A stretch of 64,000 bases of DNA from Chelydra serpentina (taxonomy: Eukaryota; Chordata; Testudines; Chelydridae): NCBI GenBank assembly GCA_037349315.1, contig JBAIAC010000128.1:310001-374000 (forward strand), given 5' to 3'. Under the pieces are notes generated by a model. It did not search any database. It saw nothing but the letters and a program-made list of their open reading frames with translations, and was not told where the DNA came from. Numbering within the stretch: position 1 is the first letter of the stretch; each line of letters starts with the position of its first letter. Positions 41,503 through 52,059 of the stretch are shown one piece after another. Position numbers and translations under genes: made by a program.

Positions 41503-42344
41503 TAGGGGGTATTGTATCCCTCAAGAGGCGGTTCTTCAGTACCCTACTAGAATTAATTTGTTTCTTTTCAGGACTTGGGCTTTCCTAGGAATGGCCATTT
41601 TCTGCAACTCCTTTTCCTACTGACTCTTCCAAGGCTTCATCTTGCTGTTGGAAATGCCGTGGGAGCCTGTCTTTTGCCGGCTCGCTGCTGTGACTTGAGC
41701 GCCAGAGGGGACGTTGGATCCAGACGTCTGGCCATGCCTGGAGTAGGGACGGGTGCGAGCTCCATTTCCTCTGAGTCGTGAAGCTGGGCTGCAGCCTGGC
41801 CTAGTCACTGGGGCGGCGTTGGTGTTCCCCAGGAATGCTGACGGGCTGGGCTAAGGGAGGGAGGCTTCATACTCCTCCCTGTCAGTCAGGGCGGAAGAGG
41901 AGAGCTGCAAGAGTGGGCAGGATATTGAGCTGGGCCTTCTAACGTTTACAGGTTTCTCATAAGCACACAGGGCTCTTAACAGGTACTCAGTACACAGGAT
42001 TGGCCCGGAAAGTGTGTATTACTCGCGACTGCATTATTCCTGTTTGTGTATTTCCAATGGCATTTCTGTCTGTGATTTCATTTCGCTTTGTAGAACGGGA
42101 TTTTCGACTGGAGCCGATATTTTAATTAACCAAAAAAAAGACACGGGCTCTCCTGTCACAGCAATTACTGCCGAGGCAACGCAATAGCCTTTTCAGCACC
42201 TCCAGGCTGGTGATTTGATTCTTTCCATTGCTCCTCTGCAAAGAAGCCTTTTCCTTAACAAGCCGTTACTTGGATTGCAGACACTGGTCTCTTCCTACAA
42301 AGACATTCGCAATGATGAGCAGAGGAGACAAGAGGGACACACTA
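41503..42344. other. Lys 3' flank and duplicated block; no gene
   Basis: 41570-41700 is the Lys 3' block, 41810-41950 repeats 39770-39930, and 42170-42310 resembles 26.9-27.05 kb before the Thr gene there. Confidence 0.6.
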
Positions 42345-42418
42345 AGGCACCACTGGGAGTTGAACCCAGGATCTCTTCTTTACTAGACAGGCGCATTAGC
42401 CAGCTTAGCCATGGCGCC
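42345..42418 (-). tRNA. tRNA-Thr(AGT), anticodon stem weakened
   Basis: Acceptor GGCGCCA with TGGTGCC and the T arm are good, and the loop CTAGTAA gives AGT. Stem CCTGT against AGAAG has two mismatches. No TTTT lies directly downstream. Confidence 0.75.
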
Positions 42419-43313
42419 TGCCTATAGAAAAGCTCCGCAACCGATGTACCTGATGCCCCCAGACAACACGTGCAAATTCCAAACCATTTCCTGCCGCCAT
42501 CGAGCTGTCTGGCTCTGTGCACAGAAAGCCACAGCCGAGGTGAGAACGGCACTCTCTTCATGCTAGCCGCTGTGATTATACAGTGGTTCCTACGCTGCAT
42601 TGTGGTCACAGCAACCTCGGCTCCACTCTGAGTAACAGTCACCTTTTCATCAGCGCCAGACGTGTCATTACCCGCATTCCCAGACTGAGCCACAAGGAGG
42701 CTCTGTCTGTCTTGAACAAGCATTTAAAGGATTTCCCAGGAAGGTCTTTTCTGTGGAGAAGAAAGAGATCCCAGAAAGGGAGCCCGACAGATCCAGTCAG
42801 CTCAGCCAGGAAGAACTGGCAGGCCAGCCAGGAGCTCCTGGTTCCTAGAAAGGCTCTTCAGCCAGCTCTTCGGAAAGGTCGCTCTCTAGAGGCCTGGCAA
42901 GAACCACAGCCGATGCTCGCTGAGAAAGAGACGCCAAACCAGAGCTCTCCACGGCCTGCAGACATGCAGCTGTTAGGAGCTCTGGGCACAGAGAGGCCCC
43001 TGCTAGCGGAAAAAGGCTTTGGCAGAGAGTGACACTCCGGACCTCAAAGTAGCACCCGGGACCCCTATATTCCCAGCAGTGCTGTGATTCTGATCTGCTT
43101 TGTACAGTACCTCGCACAATAGGGGGTCCCAATCTCAGGCATGGTCTGTGCAGCACCTGGGAGCCCCCATCTCTGTTTCCTGATCACAGGCCTGGGAATT
43201 GGTTGAAGGAAAACTTTAGTACCTCAAAGGTTAATGCAGCCCTGTGCCCATCCCTGCTGGTTGGCGCTGCTGCTCTCCTAAGGAGTTGGCTTGAACTCAC
43301 TAAACAGTGCCAG
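42419..43313. other. No gene seen
   Basis: This is unique-looking sequence with no repeat or tRNA recognised. The open frame at 42583-43032 has no domain that I know. Confidence 0.6.
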
Positions 43314-43385
43314 TCCCATATGGTCTAGTGGTCAGGATTCCTGGTTTTCACCCAGGTGGCCCGGGTTCAATTCCCGGTGTGGGAA
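43314..43385 (+). tRNA. tRNA-Glu(TTC)
   Basis: The cloverleaf is perfect: acceptor TCCCATA/TGTGGGA, loop TTTTCAC with stem CCTGG/CCAGG (anticodon TTC), B box GGGTTCAATTCC. TTTTT begins within a few bases after the gene. It is single copy in the window and close to the vertebrate consensus. Confidence 0.95.
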
Positions 43386-44253
43386 CAGTTTTTGCTGAGA
43401 GAGGAGGCAGGCCATGAAAGGAACGGGGACGGATCCTGTCAGCAGGGGAGATGGACAGTGTTGGGAGGGGATCGCAGAAGTGGGGGTGGGGGGCAGAGGT
43501 CTGGGGGGAGATCAGGGATGGATCCCAGCAGTGTGGGAAGTGGGCAGCATGGAGAGCACAGGCCTGGCACGGGGACTGGGGAGAGTGAACGTGTCCCTCT
43601 AAACTCACCAACGGCAGAGTAGGCAGGCTGGGAAGAAGGACGTATTTGTTGGTCAATGTCAATTTCTGTGTAAACACACAACCCGATGGCAAAATATTTC
43701 CATTGATAATCATCAAAACTGACAGATGGGCAAAGTAAGAAACATGCTGCTTGAGAACATCTCCTATTCTCATCCTATGGGGTTCCCTGCTGCCTTCGGC
43801 ACCACCATGTGGGTGTTTCATTTCCCTCCTCATTTTCACACAGAGACACAAGTTCCTTTGCACGGATACATGAACAGCAAAATCTTCCTGTGTCCCAGGG
43901 TGAGGAAAGAAAGGAGCCACCCACCCCCTGGCAAAGCTCAGTGCCCGAGAGAAAAAGTGCCCCCTGCCATTGCAATCACTGATGTACTGGGGATATGACG
44001 GGAAAGGGACTGTCTGAATTATCAAGGCAGGAAATGGACAACAATCTACAGCAGCATCATTAACCACAAACACACTCTCATCATGCTCCAGCCAGCAGGG
44101 AAATGAGCAGGAATTCTTGCTGTTCAGCCATGGACACACTTACACAATGGCACGGCAGTGAGTGTGTTGTGGAAGCTGATCTGAGAAAACAATTGGAAAC
44201 GATCACTCAGTGAGAGCAGAACTAGAGTGTAGTGAGAAAAGTATATAAAGTCA
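43386..44253 (+). repeat. Glu 3' flank, then Ser-module 5' flank
   Basis: 43960-44253 matches 51460-51608 upstream of Ser(AGA), including AATGGCACGGCAGTGAGTGT. 43386-43960 has no recognised gene. Confidence 0.7.
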
Positions 44254-44285
44254 CTAGTTGTGGCCGAGTGGTTATGGCGATGGAC
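44254..44285 (+). pseudogene. tRNA-Ser(AGA) 5' half, cut by a minisatellite
   Basis: The acceptor, D arm and 5' anticodon stem of tRNA-Ser are present (TGGCCGAGTGGTTATGGCGA, then TGGAC). Then the sequence switches at once to a 57-bp repeat unit. The upstream flank matches the whole Ser gene at 51609. The anticodon and 3' half are missing. Confidence 0.9.
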
Positions 44286-44981
44286 GTTGCTCTCTCAGAA
44301 AGATGCTGTGTGCATTACCCCACGTGGCCACTCGGTGTCACTGTCGCTCTCTGAGAGAGACGCTGTGTGCATTACCCCACGTGGCCACTTGGTGTCACTG
44401 TTACTCTCTGAGAGAGATGCTGTGTGCATTACCCCACGTGGCCACCCGGTGTCACTGTCGCTCTCTGAGAGAGACGCTGTGTGCATTACCCCACGTGGCC
44501 ATTCGGTGTCACTGTCGCTCTCTGAGAGAGATGCTGTGTGCATTACCCCACGTGGCCACCCGGTGTCACTGTCGCTCTCTGAGAGAGACGCTGTGTGCAT
44601 TACCCCACGTGGCCACCCGGTGTCACTGTTGCTCTCTGAGAGAGATGCTGTGTGCATTACCCCACGTGGCCACCCGGTGTCACTGTTGTTCTCTGAGAGA
44701 GACGCTGTGTGCATTACCCCACGTGGCCACCCGGTGTCACTGTTGCTCTCTGAGAGAGATGCTGTGTGCATTACCCCACGTGGCCACCCGGTGTCACTGT
44801 TGCTCTCTGAGAGAGACGCTGTGTGCATTACCCCACGTGGCCACCAGGTGTCGCTGTTGTTCTCTGAGAGAGACGCTGTGTGCATTACCCCACGTGGCCA
44901 CCCGGTGTCGCTGTTGCTCTCTGAGAGAGATGCTGTGTGCATTACCCCACGTGGCCACCCGGTGTCACTGTTGCTCTCTGA
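44286..44981 (-). repeat. 57-bp minisatellite, array 4 (about 12 units)
   Basis: Same orientation as array 2. Unit variants alternate between GATGCTG and GACGCTG. The left end is inside tRNA-Ser, and the right end is 26 bp before a Val variant. Confidence 0.97.
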
Positions 44982-45007
44982 GGGGAGGGGCAGATCCCTG
45001 TGGCAGA

Positions 45008-45079
45008 GTTTCTCTAGTGTCTGGTTATCACATTTGCGTGACATGCAAAAGGCCCCTGGCTTTAAACCAGGCAGAAAGA
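45008..45079 (+). tRNA. tRNA-Val-like, anticodon GAC, array-linked
   Basis: Nearly identical to the locus at 15868, with loop GTGACAT and B box GGCTTTAAACC. A TTTT run is within ten bases. It may be transcribed weakly or be a pseudogene. Confidence 0.73.
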
Positions 45080-46140
45080 TGAAGTTTTACTTTTCCCAGC
45101 TCCCTTAGCTGCCCAGCGAGGTTCTCCCCTTTTGGCCACTGGGATCACCCCAACCCCTGCAGGGCAGCGGGTGGGGAAATGAGCTGAGAAGCGTGCCGGA
45201 GAAAGCTGCTGTTTCCGGCCCTCATTTTCTTGGCGACAGAGGCGTGCGCACGGGGTGTGCGGGTGTGTCCGGGCAAACCCTAGTGATCTGCGGCTCGGAA
45301 GGCTGCTCCTCCCCCCTCCCCTGGAGGGGGAGGAACAGCCTTCCGAGCCGTACAGCCATGAATGGATTTAGCCTAGGAGGCAGGGTCAGGATTGGCCCCA
45401 TTTGGCAGGTGGGATCTAGGCCACACAGAGGTGAAGTGACTTTCCCAAGGCTAAGCAGGGAGTCTGTGGCAGAGCAGAGACTCAAACCCAGAACACCTGA
45501 ACCCTGTGCCTTAACCACTAGGCAACCTTCCCACCCCAGGAGGGGGAACTTCCTCTGCCACTTTGAATGTGTGTGTGGGAGCAGCCACTAGACAGAGCTG
45601 CCAGGAGGTGGGGAGCAGAGAGAGATGGGAAAAGGGACATGGGTGGGTGTAGCGGGGTGGTTACCTGCTCCTGCCCGGGAGGGGTTAAAACAGCCCTACA
45701 GAGGGAGCAGTCAGGGGACGGGCAGTCAGGGGACATGGAATGGGGGTGCTGGATAGGGCGTGGGAGTCCCAGGGGGGCCTGTCAGGGGTGGGGGTGTGGC
45801 TAGGGGCCGGGGCAGTCAGGGGACAGGATTGTTGGAGGGGTCCCGGGGGGTGATTAGGGGGCGGGGGGGTCTCTGGAGGGGGCGGTAAGGGAACAAGGAG
45901 CAGGGGGGGTTGGATGGGTGAAGGATTGGGGGGGGCTGTCAGGGGCGGGGGCGTGGAGAGGGGTCGGGGCAGTCAGGGGACAGGTAGGCGGTAGGGTCCT
46001 AGGGAGGCAGTTACAGTGGGGGGGTCTCAGGAGGGAGCGGTCAGGGGACAAGGAGCACGGGGGTTTCGGGGTTTTGAGGTGGGGAGGGAGTGGATGGGGG
46101 CGGGGCTAGGGCAGGGCTCCCTGGGTGCACACCCTAGTGA
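45080..46140 (-). repeat. Inverted duplicate of 32.3-34.14 kb
   Basis: The complement matches 33.93-34.14 kb, then skips the 0.7-kb C-rich part, then matches the MIR and the C-rich region of 32.3-33.2 kb. No gene. Confidence 0.85.
45365..45528 (-). mobile_element. MIR core-SINE, inverted duplicate
   Basis: Complement of the MIR at 33018, nearly base for base, ending in CTAGGCAACC. It was carried by the segmental duplication, not inserted anew. Confidence 0.85.
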
Positions 46141-46190
46141 ATGCTTGGTGAGTTTGTCTTCTGCACCAAACTTACTCTTCCCTTATGTGA

Positions 46191-46263
46191 GCCTGGTGAG
46201 CTCAGTTGGTCGAGCATCAGTCTGTTAATCTGAGGGTCCAGGGTTCAAGTCTCTGGTGAAGTG
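46191..46263 (+). tRNA. Lys-type tRNA carrying an Asn anticodon GTT, degenerate
   Basis: The Lys body and Lys flank are clear, but the loop reads CTGTTAA, so the anticodon is GTT. The acceptor GCCTGGT mispairs with GTGAAGT at two sites, and the A box reads GGTGAGCTCAG. It is probably a pseudogene. Confidence 0.7.
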
Positions 46264-46637
46264 TAGGGAAGATCATTTCCCCCTGCGGTGTCCCCTGAGA
46301 GCATCAGGAGTCAGCTCTTCAGTCCCCTCCTTGATGTTACTCTTTTCTTTTCAGGACTTGGGCTTTCCTAGGAAGGGCCATTTACTGCCTGGGACGTCCT
46401 CACACGCCCACTGGCCTCACAGTCTGGAGGAAGAAAGGCTTCCGGGTCTACAGCAAACCCACAAGGCTCCAAGAGGTGACTGGCCGAGATCCTTCAATTT
46501 TCCCTGGCTGATGCCAAGGCGCTTTCTCAGCTCATTTCCCCACCCTCTGTCCTGCGGGGGTTGGGGTTATCCCAAGGACAGGCCAGTGGCAGATTGAGAA
46601 GTGCCTTGCTGGACAGCTAGGGAAAAGGAAACCATCA
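46264..46637 (+). repeat. Lys 3' block fused to Val 3' block
   Basis: 46340-46450 is the Lys 3' flank (CCTAGGAAGGGCCATTTACT). From about 46465 the sequence is the complement of the Val 3' flank at 25.4-25.55 kb. This is a module junction. Confidence 0.75.
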
Positions 46638-46710
46638 TGTTTCTGCCTGGTGTCGAACCAGGGGCCTTTTGCGTGTTAGGCAAACGTGATAACCACAACA
46701 CCACAGAAAC
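46638..46710 (-). tRNA. tRNA-Val(AAC)
   Basis: Acceptor GTTTCTG/CAGAAAC, loop CTAACAC and stem TTTGC/GCAAA are intact. The B box is GGTTCGACACC. TTTT follows on the minus strand. It is intact and without a neighbouring 57-bp array. Confidence 0.92.
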
Positions 46711-47103
46711 TGTGTCACGGGACTCTGCCCCTTCCCTTCAAACTCCATCCACTTGGCCGGCGCTCGCCCTGGCACACACCGCTGGGCGACCCTGGAGAAA
46801 GTGGTGGCAGCTCGTCGGTGGGTCGGCTGGTAGAGCAAAGAACTGGAGCCGGCTCCCAGGAAGTCATCCTTACCTCGCCCTTGTGACTCCAGCTTGAAGG
46901 AGAGCTTCTTTCCTTCCCCTCGCTGAGAAAGAGCAAGGGAAGAACAAAAGCCCAGATCCATAGGGGGGCAGAGGCTTCAGGAGCCCACAGCGTTTGCCCA
47001 TCTGGGGCATTGTGGCTGAGATCTCTGCTGGCCAGCGCCAGCGCTCGCAAGGCGCTAGTGTGGATGCTGGAGGCTGGGTGCTGGATGCCGGAGGCAGAGA
47101 CCC
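46711..47103 (-). repeat. Val 5' flank joined to initiator Met 5' flank
   Basis: 46711-46960 is the complement of the Val upstream blocks. 47030-47100 (AAGGCGCTAGTGTGGATGCT) is the initiator Met 5' flank, also at 63.1 kb. Confidence 0.75.
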
Positions 47104-47175
47104 AGCAGAGTGGCGCAGCGGCAGCGTGCTGGGCCCATAACCCAGAGCTCGATGGATCGAAACCATCCTCTGCTA
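47104..47175 (+). tRNA. tRNA-iMet(CAT)
   Basis: This initiator gene is intact: acceptor AGCAGAG/CTCTGCT, stem CTGGG/CCCAG with CCCATAA, T loop ATCGAAA, and TTTTT about 18 bases downstream. It is the best initiator copy in the window. Confidence 0.95.
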
Positions 47176-47692
47176 GGCAGGTGCTTGTTTCTTTTTGCTC
47201 TGGGCCTCCAAGCGAGGGGGCGACCAGCAGAGCGCCAGGAGCCGAGGCCGTGAGGCAAGAGGTGGCTGAGGGGTCGGACTGCCAGGGAGCTCCCCGGCCC
47301 CTCTGGCTGCCTGGGCTGAAGGCGAGAGCCAGGCCTGTGCATGAGGTCTGAGTGCCGGTGGCTCCCCCACTCCTCAGGAGGGTCTGTCCCAAGGCAGCGG
47401 CCCAGCCCCCCTCCAAGGGGGGTGCGTCCCACCAGCATTTCTTGCCCCGTTTGGGGAGGTTCAGCCGCCCCGAGCCCCTTGTAGCCGCCGCCCACGCGCA
47501 GTGTCACTGGTAGATACGGGCAGAGGAGACTCGGGGGCCTGGGCTGGGAAATCCCTGGGTGAAACTGGCTGCCTGAGCCCAGCCCCTCTGCACTCAGGGG
47601 AGCGGTGAGAGGGGGAGGGGCTCAGGGAGTAAATCCTCAGAAACCTCCCCCCTGGGTTTGTAATGTCAGAGCCCAGCGAACAAGTCCCTGCG
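47176..47692. other. No gene seen
   Basis: GC-rich sequence after the initiator gene. Nothing recognised. Confidence 0.6.
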
Positions 47693-48308
47693 TGTGTGAA
47701 GGGAGGGGCTGTGAGGGGGAGGGTCCATGGGGGTGTCAGTGTGAGGGGAGGGGCTGTGAGGGGGAGGGTCCATGGGGGTGTCAGTGTGAGGGGAGGGGCT
47801 GTGAGGGGGAGGGTCCATGGGGGTGTCAGTGTGAGGGGAGGGGCTGTGAGGGAGAGGGTCCATGGGGGTGTCAGTGTGAAGGGGAGGGGCTGTGAGGGGG
47901 AGGGTCCATGGGGGTGTCAGTGTGAGGGGAGGGGCTGTGAGGGGTAGGGTCCATGGGGGTGTCAGTGTGAAGGGAGGGGCTGTGATGGGGAGGGTCCATG
48001 GGGGTGTCAGTGTGAGGGGGACGGGCTGTGAGGGGGAGGGTCCATGGGGGTGTCTCTGTGAGGGGAGGGGCTGTGATGGGGAGGGTCCATGGGGGTGTCA
48101 GTGTGAAGGGGAGGGGCTGTGATGGGGAGGGTCCATGGGGGTGTCAGTGTGAAGGGAGGGGCTGTGAGGGGGAGGGTCCATGGGGATGTCAGTGTGATGG
48201 GGAGGGGCTGCGAGGGGAGGGTCCGTGGGGGTGTCAGAGTGAGGGGGAGGGGCTGTGAGGGGGAGGGTCCATGGGGGTGTCAGTGTGAGGGGGAGGGGCT
48301 GTGAGGGG
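47693..48308 (+). repeat. 45-bp G-rich minisatellite (about 14 units)
   Basis: Units of 45-46 bp contain GAGGGGAGGGGCTGTGAGGG and a GGTCCATGGGGGTGTCAGTG block. Each has at least four G runs, so the plus strand could form quadruplexes. Units of 45 bp keep frames open, and the 46-bp units shift them. There is no gene evidence. Confidence 0.97.
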
Positions 48309-48339
48309 CTGGGCTCCCCAGTCACTGCTCTGTCGATGC

Positions 48340-49027
48340 CCCTGTCGGGCGATTCTCTGGAACTGCTCCTTACGAAGCCAGTCAGGACTCCAGAGGAGCC
48401 TCCTCGCTGAGCCGACTGTCTCCAGGGCAAGAAGCTTCCCCAGCTTCTACCTTCCTGGGTCTGATCCCAGAGCATTCAGCATCCCCTTCTTCACCCAGCG
48501 GGGCTCGTGGGGAAGCCAGAGGGCCCTGCCCCCCGAACTCCGCAGTCAGACGTGACTCTCAGCCAGCCAGTGAAACAGAAGGTTTATTACACAACAGGAA
48601 CAGAGTCTAAACCAGAGCTTGTAGGTACAGAGAACAGGACCCCTCAGTCAGGTCCATCTTGAGGGGTGGGGAGGCCAGAGGTCCATCTGGACCTCCCTCC
48701 ATGTGCCCAGCCAGCTCCAAACTCTCCAGCCCCTCCTCTGCCTTTGTCTCCTTCCTGGCCGAGGAGATCACCTGATCCCTTTGTTCCCCAACCCCTTCAG
48801 CCGGCACCTTTGCAGGGAAGGGGACCAGGCCAGCAGTTGCCAGGAGACAGCGTGTCGGCCATTCTGTGTCATCACACTGGCCCTCTAGGGCTTTGCAACA
48901 ATCACACACCCTTATCCCACCACCTAGAGACTTAAGAAATGCAGAGGGGAAACTGAGGCATAGGGGAAACTGAGGCACCCACTCAGTATTCAGAGGAAAC
49001 ATTAGGAACAGTCCCACTTCGTTACAC
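48340..49027 (-). repeat. Endogenous retrovirus-type LTR, probably solo
   Basis: The minus strand begins TGTAACGAAGTGGGACTG at 49027. It has the AATAAACCTTCTGTTTCACT polyadenylation region near 48575-48600 and then the GAGAGTCACGTCTGACTGCG stretch. No gag, pol or env frame adjoins it. Confidence 0.75.
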
Positions 49028-49299
49028 CCTCCCTGAATGTTTGTTTAAATCACTTGGTGGTGGCAGCGTGCCGTTCAAGGACAAAAGGGATTTGTGCTTT
49101 GAGGAAGTTTTTATCCTAAACTGGTAAAAATAAGCTTTGGGGGTCTTTCATGCAGGTGCCCATGACTGTACCCCAGAGTTCAGAATGGGGAGGGAACCCC
49201 TGACAACCTCCTTCCTCGGGCTGTAGCTGAAGCAGAGCAGCCAAGAAGAGGCTCCAGCCCTGAAAAAAGCCGGACGTTCAGTACAAAGTGCACAAAGCA

Positions 49300-49372
49300 C
49301 AACCGCAAAGGGACTTGACCCCTCAATTTTCTGATCCGAAGTAAGACGCCTGATCCATTAGGCCACGCGGTC
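49300..49372 (-). tRNA. tRNA-Arg(TCG)
   Basis: Acceptor GACCGCG pairs with TGCGGTT and the loop CTTCGGA gives TCG. The body matches vertebrate Arg(TCG). The T loop starts GTC where TTC is expected, and no TTTT follows closely. Confidence 0.82.
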
Positions 49373-49784
49373 ATATAAGGAAAGTCTCTCCAAGCACTTC
49401 TTTAGAGAAGACGGACACTGTGTTTCTCGGGTCATCTATGGAGGGGCCAGAGACACTCTGGGCACAAGGAGCCGAGTTCCCAGCAAGATGTGAGTCCGTT
49501 CCTCCCAAGTGGACGGGGTTCTTGTTCTTCTGCACATTGTCGCCCATGGAGACCAAGGACCTGCAAATGTGAGTTCATATTATAGCTTTGTTTAATTGAT
49601 GAAAACATAAACTAGACACTTGGAGGATTAGAACTGATTTCAGCGGAGGGACGTGTTTGCTAGGTTTTTATGCATTTGCACAGGGAAATGTTGAGTGTTT
49701 TCACTCATCCCTATTCAGTGGAACTCCTGAACAGAATGGAAATAGATTTGTAATTATTATTTTTGTTAAAGGAACAGGCTTGCA
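49373..49784 (-). repeat. Cys-module 3' flank
   Basis: 49650-49784 matches 58.63-58.9 kb and 4.53-4.81 kb but lacks the hAT MITE that both of those carry. The rest holds no gene. Confidence 0.7.
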
Positions 49785-49856
49785 AGGGGGCACTTGGATT
49801 TGAACCAAGGACCACTTGATCTGCAGTCAAACACTCTACCACTGAGCTATACCCCC
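49785..49856 (-). tRNA. tRNA-Cys(GCA)
   Basis: Acceptor GGGGGTA/TGCCCCC, loop CTGCAGA (anticodon GCA) and B box TGGTTCAAATCC are present. It closely matches vertebrate tRNA-Cys. Only TTT occurs just downstream on the minus strand, so the terminator is weak. Confidence 0.92.
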
Positions 49857-51460
49857 AGGAGAGCTGGTGGGATGTCAGTGATCTTACCGCTCTTGAAGGA
49901 CAGGCCCTGCCTCAGCGAGCTCCTTTTCCATGCACAGACCACAGTGGTTTTAAAAATGGGGTTGGATTAAACTTTATATAAACATGTAGACACCACAGCT
50001 TGCACACCCACCGACATAGCTTCTCCCACTGACATAGCTCCCGCCTCTCGGGGAGGTGGATGAACTACACTGAGGGGAGAGCTCTCTCCCATCCGCTTAG
50101 AGCAGCTTCATTATTTATGAATGAGTTGGAAATATCCTACTGAATGGACAGTAACGGATTTATCGAATATGGCTGTGTCTGCATTCAATAGGGGCAACTG
50201 GCCAGTGAACAAGACTGTTTTGAATAACATGTACCTCAGTTTGGATGCAGCGTCACTGACCCCACATTGGGACTGGCCCTAACAGGGAATTTGTTTTAAC
50301 AATTTCACACGTTGCCAATTCACTCCTGCTTGGTTATACTCTAAGGGGAATGCCAATGAGCTCTTTATTACGAATAAGTTTAGGCAACTTTCTCTCTGTT
50401 TTTTAATGTTTTCTAATGAGTTGTTATGGTAATTGCTGTATAACTCTGCTAAGCAGGACAACAAATTTATTTAGGACATTTTGCCTTCATATTGTTTCCT
50501 GAAATTAGTTTATTAACTTTTATTTGTGTTTGGTTAAAAAGTTTAGCAATGCCATGCACATGTGAAATGGTGTATTGTTTCTGCAATAGCCAACCCCTTA
50601 ATACCATGCATTATAGTTTCAGAGACAGTTTCTACTGCCCAGTGGTCGAAATAGTGAATGTTTTGTTTTATATCTATGCTCCAAATAGATACTCCAGATT
50701 CAGATAATCTTGAAATGAAACCCATCATTCCTTTTCAATGTTGGAGTCTCCTAGTTTGAGAGATACCAGACTCTGGAATAGTCTTTTCCCCAGTCATTAG
50801 GTTCCATGCGTGTTCCTGATATGAAAGGTACAGTTGCCTTTACAGAGTGATGAAATTGTACCCATTTCCCAGTAATAAACATTTAAAATCACAGGCACCG
50901 GAACTCACGTTGCTTCATAATTTACAATTTAAATAACTGGTAGATCTGGCCCAGGTAGCACAGGCGCTGACTTCAATCTGCGCCGGTGGGTGCTCGCACC
51001 CCCGGCCCCTCCCAAACTCCACCCCTGGCCCCGCCCCCATTCCACCCCTCCCCCAAATCCCCACCCCCTCCCCCAGGAACGCTGCATTCCCCCACCCTCC
51101 CAGACTTGCACGCCTGGGAGGGAGGGAGGAGAAGCAGCCGAGGACCCACCGGCAGCTCCCCGCCAGCCCCCCTGCCCCCCCGCGCCAATCTAACCTCCGT
51201 CTCCTGAGGTGCCACCGCAGCCAAGCCGCTTTTCCTGAGCTCACAGGCTTGCCGCGCTCCAGCTGTTTTTGCGGAGCAGGCGCTGGGAGCTAGGGGGGAA
51301 AGTGGCCACGCAGCGCACTCAGGGGAGCAGGCGGAGCGGAGGTGGAGGTGAGCTGGGCAGGGCGGTGGGGAGCTGCCGGTGGGTGCAGAGCACACACCAA
51401 TTTTTCCCTGTGGGTGCTCCAGCCCCGGAGTACGCACGGAGTCGATGCCTATGCTGCCCC
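49857..51460. other. Cys-module 5' flank then no gene
   Basis: 49975-50460 matches 59015-59500 (TAGCTTCTCCCACTGACATA and beyond). 50460-50940 is AT-rich. 50940-51460 is GC-rich. No gene is recognised. Confidence 0.6.
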
Positions 51461-51608
51461 TGCGATTGCAATCACTGATGTCCTGGGGACACACTTACAC
51501 AATGGCACGGCAGTGAGTGTGTTGTGGAAGCTGGTCTGAGGAAACAATAGGAAACGATCACGCAGTGAGAACAGAACTAGAGTGTAGTGAGAAAACTGCC
51601 CAAAGCAA

Positions 51609-51690
51609 GTAGTTGTGGCCGATTGGTGAAGGCGATGGACTAGAAATCCATTGGGGTTTCCCTGCAGAGGTTTGAATCCTGTCAACTACG
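51609..51690 (+). tRNA. tRNA-Ser(AGA)
   Basis: This is a class II gene of 82 bases: acceptor GTAGTTG/CAACTAC, stem ATGGA/TCCAT around CTAGAAA. D arm and B box (AGGTTTGAATCC) have single changes. No close TTTT. It is the intact counterpart of the half gene at 44254. Confidence 0.87.
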
Positions 51691-52022
51691 GAAGCAGTGC
51701 ATTGTGGGTAGCTATTGCACTGTGCCACTGGCTGCAGGGGGCTTTGGGAGGGGTTTGCAATGGCTCACATGATGCAGGTTTCTCTGTCCCATTGCTCCAT
51801 GGGCAGCCTACTAGATTGCCAGCTGCTTCCCCACTGAAGTGTGTGTGGCAGGGCAGAGAGTGTGTGTGTGTTGGGGAAGAGAGAGTGTGTCGCACGCTGT
51901 CTCTAAGCTCAGACAGGTGCTGGAAGCAACCCCTCCTGGGGGAGGGGGACACCCCAGTAGTGAGATAGGGGGAGGGGCACATCCCTGAATTTAGCCCTCA
52001 CTGGCTCAGCTCAGCACACCAG

Positions 52023-52059
<37 letters not shown>

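Noticed and set aside
47605..48304. Gly/Cys-rich repeated open frames
   Set aside because: They come from the 45-bp G-rich array, and 46-bp units shift the frame.
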